Part shown: positions 12,380 through 19,250 of the stretch, piece after piece
Numbering within the stretch: position 1 is the first letter of the stretch
How the letters are laid out: every line of letters begins with the position of its first letter
Virus record (IMG/VR): IMGVR_UViG_3300018080_000699
Coordinates: 1-20,137 of that record
Length of the DNA: 20,137 nt
Strand: one strand, 5' to 3'
DNA from: a virus
The notes under the pieces: model-generated
The model's input: the letters and a program-made list of their open reading frames with translations, nothing else
Databases searched by the model: none
What the model was told of the DNA's origin: nothing
Translations under genes and position numbers: made by a program

Positions 12380-13696
12380 ATGCCGCGCAACACCCTGCTC
12401 TTGATCGTCCTGCTGATCGCCGCCGCCCTGGCCCTCACCCAGTGCCAGGGTCCGGACCCGGTCGACCCGGCCGGGCTGCCGCGGGTGATCCTCTGCCTGC
12501 GGCATTTGGGCCGCGGCACGCTCGACGACGTCCACCAGGCGTGGCAGATCCGGGAAGCTATCGACGCTAGCGCCGACCCCGACACGCCCGCCTTCTTCTG
12601 GCTGCCAGCCACGGCGAAAGACCAGCGGCTCCGCCCACACGGCGGAGTCGCTGCGTACGCCGCCCTGGGCAAGCCGCTGCCCTACTGCTGGGACATCGTG
12701 GTCACCGACACCGGCCCGCGAATCATCCACGAGGGGCCGCTGGACGCCGAGCAGGTGCTCAGTTGGGCCGGGCTGGTACCGCGAGCCCCTCCCGCGGGCG
12801 ACGCGTCGACAATCCCCGACGTGCCGCTAGACGTGGATTTCGCCGCGGAGGCCCCCGAGCTGTGCGGGTACCGGCCGACCCCCGAACTGTGCCGAGGCAT
12901 GGAGCAGGCCGCGGTCCGCAATATCCGCGAACTGCCGGGATTCGAGCCGATCCCCAAGGCCGATTGGCCTAAGTGGTGCGACCGCTTCCCCATCGAACGC
13001 CTGGCGGGCCCCGTCTACCACACCACCGAGCAGGTGATGGGCAGCTGCGTGGGCCATTCGGCCATGAACGGGATCGAGGGCCCCCGGGGCCTGATGTTCG
13101 GTCGCCGGGCCGAGACCTGGCTCTCTGCGATCAGCATGTACCACTTCATCGGCCGCAGTCCCGGGTCCGGGGCCTTTATCGGCGACGCGGCCGACCGGCT
13201 GGCGTCAATCGGTATCCTGCCCGCCGACAACAGCCCCGACGCGTCCGACTGGCGGCACGCGCACCAGGACGTGGGCGGGTTCTACGACGCCTTACCGGCG
13301 GGTTACGAAGCGACAGCGGAGTGTTTCCGGGCCGAGGTCTACTACGTCGACGACGAGGAAGCATGGTTTGCCGTCACCATGCGCGACGGCCTGCGGGTCC
13401 ATCTTGGCCGGTCGCAGCACGCCATCTCGGGCCTGGGGGTGGTCTGCGAACGTGGGAGACTCGCTCCGCGAGTTCCAACCCAACGTGGGAGACTCGCTCC
13501 GCGAGTCTTGACCTCCGACTCGCTCCGCGAGTCGGCCACACCTACCGCCCCGCGCTACCGCTGGGCCTACGAAAACAGCTGGGGCACGGACTGGGGCGCC
13601 CTGGGCAAATCGATCGGATTCGACAGCCGCATGTATCCGGGCCGCGTATACGTGCCCGTGGTGCATGACGGCATCCCGATACCGTCGGTGAACTAA
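12380..13696 (+). CDS. Papain-like cysteine peptidase with in-frame palindromic insert
   Basis: ATG 12380 gives 438 residues; a TTG at 12362 is possible but less likely. Residues 5-20 are a hydrophobic signal or anchor (TLLLIVLLIAAALALT) followed by Cys22, which lacks a canonical lipobox (Gln at -1). The C1-type catalytic set is visible: C223 in MGSCVGHSAMNG, H347 in RSQHAISGLG, and N399 in YENSWGTDWG. Residues about 24-200 form an unassigned N-terminal region. Residues about 358-388 (RGRLAPRVPTQ repeated, then SDSLRES) are encoded by array R12, between the His and the Asn, in frame and without a stop. The catalytic motifs on both sides of the insert are intact, so the enzyme may still be active. 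Such peptidases are rare in tail modules. An envelope or lysis role is only context-based. Confidence 0.82.
   Translation: MPRNTLLLIVLLIAAALALTQCQGPDPVDPAGLPRVILCLRHLGRGTLDDVHQAWQIREAIDASADPDTPAFFWLPATAKDQRLRPHGGVAAYAALGKPLPYCWDIVVTDTGPRIIHEGPLDAEQVLSWAGLVPRAPPAGDASTIPDVPLDVDFAAEAPELCGYRPTPELCRGMEQAAVRNIRELPGFEPIPKADWPKWCDRFPIERLAGPVYHTTEQVMGSCVGHSAMNGIEGPRGLMFGRRAETWLSAISMYHFIGRSPGSGAFIGDAADRLASIGILPADNSPDASDWRHAHQDVGGFYDALPAGYEATAECFRAEVYYVDDEEAWFAVTMRDGLRVHLGRSQHAISGLGVVCERGRLAPRVPTQRGRLAPRVLTSDSLRESATPTAPRYRWAYENSWGTDWGALGKSIGFDSRMYPGRVYVPVVHDGIPIPSVN
13452..13540. repeat. Palindromic array R12, inside the papain-like peptidase
   Basis: Forward units start at 13452 and 13485 (33 nt apart) and a final unit spans 13515-13539. 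The final unit ends with the inverted-type border GGCCAC but carries the forward-type loop TCC, so its loop is flipped relative to its arms. All units are read in the peptidase frame as RGRLAPRV-type sequence. Confidence 0.97.
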
Positions 13697-13697
13697 C

Positions 13698-13726
13698 GTG
13701 GGAGACTCGCTCCGCGAGTCGGCCAC
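13698..13726. repeat. Minimal palindromic unit R13
   Basis: A single 29-nt unit begins one base after the TAA of the peptidase gene. It carries the forward border GTGG on the left and the inverted-type border CCAC on the right, around GACTCGC, TCC, GCGAGTC. It is thus the shortest complete version of the element. Confidence 0.93.
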
Positions 13727-13754
13727 ACAGACGCCCATACCAACGGAGAACCAA

Positions 13755-14285
13755 ATGAACCGCCAAACCGTGATTGCTGTACTCAGCCTGGCCGCCGTGG
13801 GCGGCTACGCCGCCAACCAGACCCCGGGCGGACAGGCCCTGGCCACCCCCGAAGCACCGCTCATGGCCCCGGCCGCGATCGCCGACGACGACACGGAGAC
13901 CCCCGCGCCGATCGACACGGCCCGTCTGCAGCGGGTGAGCGACGAACAGACCCGCGTGCTAATCGCCCTGGCGGGCCGCCTGGACGATCTCCAGGCGACC
14001 GTCGATGACCTGGCAGAAGAACCAGGGGAACCCGCTCCGGAAGTTCCAACTGAACGTGGGGACGGTGAATGTGGGGAACTCGCTCCGCGAGTTCTCACCT
14101 CCAACTCGCGGAGCGAGTTGGCCACGTTAGGCCGCCTGCAATTTCACCGAGGCCAACCCGTGCGGAACGCTGGCCGGGCCGCCCTGCGAGCGCCGGCCCG
14201 GGCCGCTCGAGGCGTGTTTCGGGCCGCCCGCGCCGTCTTCCGCTGGCGACCGTTCGCCCGCATCCGTGCCCGGCGCTGCGGGTAG
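13755..14285 (+). CDS. N-terminally anchored protein with coiled coil and Arg-rich tail
   Basis: ATG 13755 follows ACGGAGAACC. The 176-residue product starts with a short signal or anchor (residues 3-20, RQTVIAVLSLAAVGGYAA), then a Pro/Ala/Thr linker, a heptad-like helix at about 53-88 (TARLQRVSDEQTRVLIALAG, continuing LDDLQATVDDLAEE), a segment at 89-125 encoded by array R14 (CGELAPRVLT, NSRSELATL), and a C-terminal 51-residue tail with 15 arginines and several aromatic residues (VFRAARAVFRWRPFARIRAR). The tail looks membrane-active or nucleic-acid-binding. It may once have been a separate small gene that was joined by the array. I recognise no family. The gene lies between two peptidase genes, so a partner role at the membrane is possible. 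Confidence 0.6.
   Translation: MNRQTVIAVLSLAAVGGYAANQTPGGQALATPEAPLMAPAAIADDDTETPAPIDTARLQRVSDEQTRVLIALAGRLDDLQATVDDLAEEPGEPAPEVPTERGDGECGELAPRVLTSNSRSELATLGRLQFHRGQPVRNAGRAALRAPARAARGVFRAARAVFRWRPFARIRARRCG
14022..14127. repeat. Palindromic array R14, inside the Arg-rich protein gene
   Basis: A decayed unit at about 14022-14047 (GGGGAACCCGCTCCGG, then AAGTTCC) is followed by a short disturbed stretch, a good forward unit at 14071-14095, and an inverted unit at 14101-14125 with CCAACTCGC, GGA, GCGAGTTGG and CCAC. The array is translated in frame. Confidence 0.93.
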
Positions 14286-14345
14286 GCAGTCTTTTGACAT
14301 CCAGCACTTGTACGAACCAAAAACCTGAACGCGGAGATCGAAACA

Positions 14346-15284
14346 ATGCGAATTTTTCTGCTGCCATCCGTCGTGTGTTTGGCGTGCCTCGCCAACATCG
14401 CTTTCGGCGACTCCGTCGGAACCAAGTTGCAGGCCGTGTCCGTCAACATCAAGGCACCGGGAAAATACGGCCAAGGCTCCCAAGGTTCCGGTACCGTGAT
14501 TCTCCGCCAGGTCGACGGCAAACAAAACGCCTTCGTGCTGACCGCGGCCCATGTCATTCGGGGTCTGCGGGATGTCTCCGACGCGATCGTCGACGGCAAG
14601 GAAAAGAAAATCGTCACCTACCGCGACGCCCAAATTGTGCAAGAGGTCGGCAATAACGACAACAGCCGGATCGTCGGCGATACCCGCTTAGACGCCAAGG
14701 TCATTGCGACCGACTACCGAAGGGACATTGCCCTGTTACGTGTTCGCGCGGTGGGAACGCTCAAGTCTTCCGCCAGGTTTTACGACGGACCGCTGCCCGA
14801 AGTCGGCACGGAGGTCTACCACTGCGGCGCTCCAGGTGGCCAGGATACCGGCGGCACGGCCACCCTAACGGCCGGCATTATCAGCCGTACCGGGGTGCGG
14901 ATCGCAGAATATGGCGGGGCGGAACACGGCATTTTCGATCAAACCGACACCGCGGCACTCCCCGGGTCATCGGGCGGGCTGTTGGCTACCCGGCAAGATG
15001 GCCATTGGATTGGAATGATCACCCTGGGGTTACGGGGCGGCGACAACTTCCACTGGTTCGTACCCATCCGCAATGTTCGTGAATGGTCGCAGGAGGCCAA
15101 GTGCGAATGGTTGCTCAAACACGACGGCAATGCCACCGAAAAGGCGGTCGGTGAAATCCCGCTGGAACTATCGCCTCCGGAAGTCAGTGGCGGCAACGCC
15201 GCGCCATCCGGGACGATGCGGAACGTCATCAGACACACTACAATTTTCAACCCGTTTTCCAGGCAGATCACCGCAAGCGACTAG
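14346..15284 (+). CDS. Secreted trypsin-like serine protease
   Basis: The 312-residue product has a Sec signal peptide at residues 1-21 (MRIFLLPSVVCLACLANIAF, ending near GDS) and a chymotrypsin-fold S1 domain. The triad is visible: H69 in FVLTAAHVIRG, D127 in YRRDIALLRV, and S209 in LPGSSGGLLA. The sequence VYHCGAPGGQDTGG before the Ser region and GWIGMITLGLRG-like strand after it fit S1C-type (HtrA-like) and glutamyl-endopeptidase-like proteases; no PDZ domain follows, and the C-terminal 60 residues are unassigned. GCGGAGATCG at 14332 is the likely ribosome-binding site. It carries no palindromic insert. An exported protease in the tail module is unusual; attack on host envelope proteins or processing of virion proteins are both conceivable. 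Confidence 0.88.
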   Translation: MRIFLLPSVVCLACLANIAFGDSVGTKLQAVSVNIKAPGKYGQGSQGSGTVILRQVDGKQNAFVLTAAHVIRGLRDVSDAIVDGKEKKIVTYRDAQIVQEVGNNDNSRIVGDTRLDAKVIATDYRRDIALLRVRAVGTLKSSARFYDGPLPEVGTEVYHCGAPGGQDTGGTATLTAGIISRTGVRIAEYGGAEHGIFDQTDTAALPGSSGGLLATRQDGHWIGMITLGLRGGDNFHWFVPIRNVREWSQEAKCEWLLKHDGNATEKAVGEIPLELSPPEVSGGNAAPSGTMRNVIRHTTIFNPFSRQITASD

Positions 15285-15287
15285 CCC

Positions 15288-15938
15288 ATGCTCTGGCGAT
15301 TCATCCACATTCCGAAGACCGGCGGCACGGCCATCCGCCGCGTCTATGGCCAGGGAAATTGTGGGGAACTCTCCCCGCAAGAATGTGGGGAACTCGCTCC
15401 GCGAGTTCCAACCTCCGACTCGCGGAGCGAGTCGCCCACATTAAACCTGCGCTGCGGTCACCTGCCAGCCTCCTGTTTCCCGCCTGACGTGTTTTGCTGG
15501 GCCGTGCTGCGGAACCCGTTCGACCGAGCTGTCAGCATCTGCGGGCACCTCTACCGAGGTCTGGGGGTCAAGATCACGCCGGGACTGTTCCGCCAATGGG
15601 TACGCGACGATTTCCCGACCTCCGTCAAGCAGGGCAGTGAAACCGTGGCCTTCATGGGCTACGCCTGCGACGCCTTGAAGCTGAAGGTCACCGACCCCCA
15701 GGCCCGTTGGATCGACGATCGTACGCAACTGTTGCCCTATTGGGATCTCGAAAGACACCTGCACGCTTTGGTGCGGCAATTGGGCCTCGAGCCGCAGGCC
15801 CTGCCGCGAGTCAACGAAAGCAACCGCGACCGCGGCTACCTGCACTACTACGACGACAAGACCCTGATTACCGTGCACGATCGCTACCGCCAAGACTTCA
15901 AATTGTACGACGCCCTAGCCGACAAAATCCCCGACTAA
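15288..15938 (+). CDS. Small sulfotransferase with in-frame palindromic insert
   Basis: The protein of 216 residues has the two PAPS-binding motifs of Sulfotransfer_2-like enzymes: HIPKTGGTAIRR at residues 7-18 (5'-phosphosulfate loop) and VLRNPFDRAVS at 73-83 (3'-phosphate-binding). A GHLP element at 57-60 and the late DRYRQDFKLYDAL at about 198-210 also fit the family. Residues about 25-51 (CGELSPQECGELAPRVPT, then SDSRSESPTL) are read from array R15 and do not belong to the family. The gene starts 3 nt after the protease stop. Its predicted role is transfer of a sulfuryl group from PAPS to a sugar or protein; the acceptor is unknown. Members are usually somewhat longer, even without an insert. 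A phage could use it to modify host surface glycans, which is inference. Confidence 0.8.
   Translation: MLWRFIHIPKTGGTAIRRVYGQGNCGELSPQECGELAPRVPTSDSRSESPTLNLRCGHLPASCFPPDVFCWAVLRNPFDRAVSICGHLYRGLGVKITPGLFRQWVRDDFPTSVKQGSETVAFMGYACDALKLKVTDPQARWIDDRTQLLPYWDLERHLHALVRQLGLEPQALPRVNESNRDRGYLHYYDDKTLITVHDRYRQDFKLYDALADKIPD
15361..15442. repeat. Palindromic array R15, inside the sulfotransferase gene
   Basis: A shortened unit at 15361-15382 is followed after 24 nt (33 minus 9) by a canonical forward unit at 15385-15409, then by an inverted unit at 15415-15441 with CCGACTCGC, GGA, GCGAGTCG and CCCACATT. The missing 9 nt equal three codons, so the frame is kept. Confidence 0.95.
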
Positions 15939-15956
15939 CCTAGCAGACTTGCAAAT

Positions 15957-16008
15957 GTGGCCGACTCGCTCCGCGAGTCGAATGGAACTCGCGGAGCAAG
16001 TTCCCCAC
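15957..16008. repeat. Palindromic array R16, 2 units
   Basis: A forward unit (15957-15980) with CGACTCGC, TCC, GCGAGTCG is followed by an inverted unit at 15984-16008 with GGAACTCGC, GGA, GCAAGTTCC (one G-T-type mismatch) and CCAC. It fills the gap before the tape measure gene. Confidence 0.95.
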
Positions 16009-16031
16009 CTTTTTAACCCGCGACTTTTATC

Positions 16032-18179
16032 ATGGCTTCCTCATCCGATGTCCGAGCCGGCCGCGCCTTTGTTGAGCTGTACCTCAAGAAGGGTCTCATG
16101 GTCAAAGGGCTGCAACAGGCGCAACGCCGCCTGGTCGCCTTCGGCGGCATGATTCGCGGCATCGGAACCAAGATTTTTGCGGCGGGCAGCGGTGTGGCCG
16201 GGTCGTTTGTCGCGGCGGCAAAACAATTTGCCGGGTCCGGTGCGGAGCTGGCCAAGCTATCCAGGCAAACAGGCGCCAGCGTCGACCAGCTCTCACGCCT
16301 CCGATCGATGGCCCAACAAACCGGAGTTGATTTTGAGGACGTCGCTGGCGCCACCGAAGAACTTAACATTCGTCTGGGCGAGGCGATCCAGGATAAAACC
16401 GGCCCCCTATATGAATCCTTTCAGAAGCTGGGACTGAGCGCTCAACAACTCGCCGACATGCCCGTGACCGAGCGTTTTGCCACGATTGGCGAAGCATTGC
16501 GGGGGATCCAAAACCAAGCAGAACGAGGATTTCTGGCGGACGAAATCATGGGCGGCGACGCCTTCAAAATGCTCCCCTTGTTGATGCGTGGCAGGGAAGG
16601 CTTCGCCGCGCTAAACCAGGAAGCCGAACGTCTCGGGTCTGTCATGTCCGAAGACGACGCCAACGCCGCGGTGGCGCTGACCAATGCCTGGACTGATCTG
16701 AAAGAGGTCATGGGAAACGCCGTCAATAAGGCCGGGGCAGCGGTCGCATCGACGATTACCGATGTCATTAACAAAATCGTGCACTTGGTTTCCTTGATCT
16801 CCAAGTGGATCAACGAAAATCGCGAGCTGGTGAAGACCATCTTCAAGGTGGGCGCCCTCGTGGCCGGTATCGGGGCCGGATTGATCTTGGCCGGTACCGG
16901 GATCATTTTCATTGGCACCGCCCTGGGCAGTCTGGCCAGCATCTTCAGCGGCATCGCCACCGTGTTGGGTTTCGTGCTCTCGCCCATCGGATTCCTGATC
17001 GCCGGTGTCACGGCCTTGACCGTCTACTTCTTCAAGTTCACCGAGACGGGACGCAAAACCGCCAGCATTCTGGGCGACGCCTTCAATCGAGTTGCCGACG
17101 TGTTCCGCGCAACCTGGGGCGGAGTCGTCGACGCCATCAAGGCCGGCGACCTGCAACTGGCCGGCAAAATCGCGGTGACTGGCCTCAAGCTGGCATTCAT
17201 CGACGGCATGCTCGCTTTGCGCGGCCTGGTGGGCGACGACGTGGTTGCCATCGCCGGCTACCTGGCCAGCGGCGACCTGTCCGGCGCCTGGAACCATACG
17301 CTCAAGAGCCTGGGCAAAATGTGGCATACGGTGTGGTCCGGGATGGTCAATGTGTTTAGCACTATTGCAAAACAGATTGTCGGTATTTGGTCGAAAGGCA
17401 TCGAACTGATTGGCAAGGGCATGACTCGCCTAGCCCACATGCCCGGCTTTCGCCAAGCGTTCAAAGCGTATTCGGGCGTCGACTTAGTCGAGCTGGAGGA
17501 AAAAAACCGGCAACAGCACATTGAGGCTCGAAAGAAGGATCAAGAAAACATTGCCAAATGGCAGGCCATCCGCGACAAGGCGCAGGCGGAAGGCAGAAAG
17601 GTGCAAGGCTACACGGCGGAAGAGGCACAACGTCACATCGACATGCTACGCGAGCACATGCAGACGCTGGGCGACAAGGGCCCGGACCTCCTCGCGGCGA
17701 TGGACAAGGCCATTGAAGAGGATGCAAAGCAGAAACAAGAAAAGCTAGAAGATTACCTTAATACGCTCGACGAGCAGGCCGCCGAGGCCGAAGCCTGGTC
17801 AGAACGCGAAGCCGACGACAGCCGCGAAGAGGGGCTCAAACGGCTGCGGGAGCAGGCCGCCCAGACACGAAAAGAACTCGGTTTGCTCCGCAAGGAAGCC
17901 GCCGACGCCGCCGCGGCGGCAGCCGCCGAGCGCGGAAAACTACCCGGCGGCGGTCGCGACGACCTCGCCCGTGGACTGATGGGCGCCGAATCCCGGGCCC
18001 GGACCGCCGTGACCTTTTCCGCCCAGGCCGCCAGCATGCTGGGGGCCAGTGGCGAGGGGGCCAAGATCGCCCAGGCCACCCAGGGCAGCTTCGCCATTCT
18101 CCGCAAGATCTGGGAAGAACGCCGCCGCAATCGCCAATACCTTCGCAAGCTGGCCAGGATGCCCGACGCTTTCGAATGA
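16032..18179 (+). CDS. Tape measure protein
   Basis: At 715 residues this is a short tape measure protein, which would set a tail of modest length. The N-terminus (residues about 8-75) is the usual amphipathic start with GLQQAQRRLVAFGGMIRGIG, and the block TGASVDQLSRLRSMAQQTGV, VDFEDVAGATEELN, LPLLMRGREGF is a recurrent tape measure pattern. A hydrophobic region at about 270-337 (VAGIGAGLILAGTGIIFIGT and on to PIGFLIAGVTALTVYFF) probably inserts in the host membrane during DNA ejection. Residues about 480-640 are long charged helices and coiled coil, rich in Glu, Lys and Gln. The C-terminus ends with RRRNRQYLRKLARMPDAFE. It contains no palindromic insert, in contrast to the accessory genes upstream. 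Confidence 0.92.
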   Translation: MASSSDVRAGRAFVELYLKKGLMVKGLQQAQRRLVAFGGMIRGIGTKIFAAGSGVAGSFVAAAKQFAGSGAELAKLSRQTGASVDQLSRLRSMAQQTGVDFEDVAGATEELNIRLGEAIQDKTGPLYESFQKLGLSAQQLADMPVTERFATIGEALRGIQNQAERGFLADEIMGGDAFKMLPLLMRGREGFAALNQEAERLGSVMSEDDANAAVALTNAWTDLKEVMGNAVNKAGAAVASTITDVINKIVHLVSLISKWINENRELVKTIFKVGALVAGIGAGLILAGTGIIFIGTALGSLASIFSGIATVLGFVLSPIGFLIAGVTALTVYFFKFTETGRKTASILGDAFNRVADVFRATWGGVVDAIKAGDLQLAGKIAVTGLKLAFIDGMLALRGLVGDDVVAIAGYLASGDLSGAWNHTLKSLGKMWHTVWSGMVNVFSTIAKQIVGIWSKGIELIGKGMTRLAHMPGFRQAFKAYSGVDLVELEEKNRQQHIEARKKDQENIAKWQAIRDKAQAEGRKVQGYTAEEAQRHIDMLREHMQTLGDKGPDLLAAMDKAIEEDAKQKQEKLEDYLNTLDEQAAEAEAWSEREADDSREEGLKRLREQAAQTRKELGLLRKEAADAAAAAAAERGKLPGGGRDDLARGLMGAESRARTAVTFSAQAASMLGASGEGAKIAQATQGSFAILRKIWEERRRNRQYLRKLARMPDAFE

Positions 18180-18181
18180 CC

Positions 18182-18334
18182 GTGGGTGACTCGCTCCGCG
18201 AGTCACAAGCCAACGTGGGGAACTCGCTCCGCCAGTTCCAACCTAACGTGGGGAACTCGCTCCGCCAGTTCCAACCTAACGTGGGGAACTTGCTCCGCAA
18301 GTTCCAATCCCGACTCGCGGAGCGAGTCGGCCAC
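18182..18334. repeat. Palindromic array R17, 5 units, with a recent duplication
   Basis: Forward units start at 18182, 18215, 18248 and 18281, each 33 nt apart, and an inverted unit ends the array at 18310-18334. The second and third 33-mers (18215-18247 and 18248-18280) are identical, including an uncompensated change in the right arm (GCCAGTTCC instead of GCGAGTTCC). The array begins 2 nt after the tape measure TGA. Confidence 0.97.
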
Positions 18335-18359
18335 AGACGACGCGCAAGGACGCGCCACC

Positions 18360-19154
18360 ATGCCCCGACAACTTATCGTCCAACCGATCGGCACCGAACG
18401 CTCGCATCTGAGCAGCGATGAAACGACCCGCGAGCTGGCGTGGCGGTTCACCGGTCTGGAAACGATCCTGGAAGCCGAGCAGGCCGCGCTGCTGGAAGCG
18501 CCGGAACCCTACAACAATCTGATCATCAAGGACCTGGACGCGCAGGAGGTCAGCTATCAAGTCTGGGACGTGACGGTCTTCTACGGCCGCTGGGAGGAAA
18601 AGGACGAACCGGAAGAAGGCACCGCCGAGGTCCAAATCACGATCGCCGGCGAAACGGAGCACATCACCCACGCCAAGGAGCACATCAAGACCTACCCGGC
18701 CGACGCCGACGAACACGACGGGGCCATCGGCGTGACGGGCGACGGCAGCGTGGAAGGGGCGGACATCATCGTCCCCAAGTATTCGTGGGTCGAAATTTAC
18801 CACATGTCCGACGCCGCCTTCACCGTGGCCTACCGGAAGAAGGTCAAGTCGTTGGTCGGCAAGACGAACGCCGCCGAGTTCAAGGGGTTCGCCGCCAACG
18901 AAGTACTCTTCCTGGGCGGCGGAGCGTCGAAGAAGGGCAAAGAGCTGTGGCGGGTCGAGTTCCAGTTTATCCAGTCGGACAACGTGGAGGGTCTCGCCAT
19001 CGCTGACATTTTGAACATCGCGAAGAAAGGCCACGAATTGCTGTGGGTCAAGTTCGCCGACGAAGAAGACACGGCCGTCCCGCAGCCCGAAGCCGTCCAC
19101 ATCGAACGCGTCTACGACGAAGGCAACTTCGGCGACCTGGGATTGCGCGACTGA
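18360..19154 (+). CDS. Unrecognised tail-region protein, 264 aa
   Basis: ATG 18360 has CAAGGA at 18345-18350 and a good spacing; the upstream extension translates only R17. The sequence begins MPRQLIVQPIGTERSHLSSD and has a beta-rich, acidic N-terminal half (VWDVTVFYGRWEEKDEPEEG, AEVQITIAGETEHITHAKEH), a middle segment IIVPKYSWVEIYHMSDAAFTVAYRKKVKSL, a GGGASKKGKELWRVEFQFI strand region, and a C-terminal helix (DILNIAKKGHELLWVKFADE) followed by VHIERVYDEGNFGDLGL. Directly after a tape measure gene one expects distal tail or baseplate proteins, so a role there is likely. Nothing in the sequence identifies a fold, and no transmembrane or signal segment is seen. Confidence 0.65.
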   Translation: MPRQLIVQPIGTERSHLSSDETTRELAWRFTGLETILEAEQAALLEAPEPYNNLIIKDLDAQEVSYQVWDVTVFYGRWEEKDEPEEGTAEVQITIAGETEHITHAKEHIKTYPADADEHDGAIGVTGDGSVEGADIIVPKYSWVEIYHMSDAAFTVAYRKKVKSLVGKTNAAEFKGFAANEVLFLGGGASKKGKELWRVEFQFIQSDNVEGLAIADILNIAKKGHELLWVKFADEEDTAVPQPEAVHIERVYDEGNFGDLGLRD

Positions 19155-19169
19155 TATGTCGAACCGAAT

Positions 19170-19223
19170 GTGGGGAACTCGCTCCCCGAGTTCCGTTGCG
19201 ACTCGCGGAGCGAGTCGCCCACA
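19170..19223. repeat. Palindromic array R18, 2 units
   Basis: A forward unit (19170-19194) with GGAACTCGC, TCC, CCGAGTTCC has one uncompensated change. It is followed by an inverted unit at 19199-19223 with CGACTCGC, GGA, GCGAGTCG and CCCACA. Confidence 0.95.
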
Positions 19224-19250
19224 CTTACCTTAAACCTTTGATTTCCGATC

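Noticed and set aside
13698-13754. GTG start at 13698 inside R13 for the anchored Arg-rich protein
   Set aside because: The extension is repeat-encoded and would place the hydrophobic signal internally; ATG 13755 has GGAGAA at good spacing.
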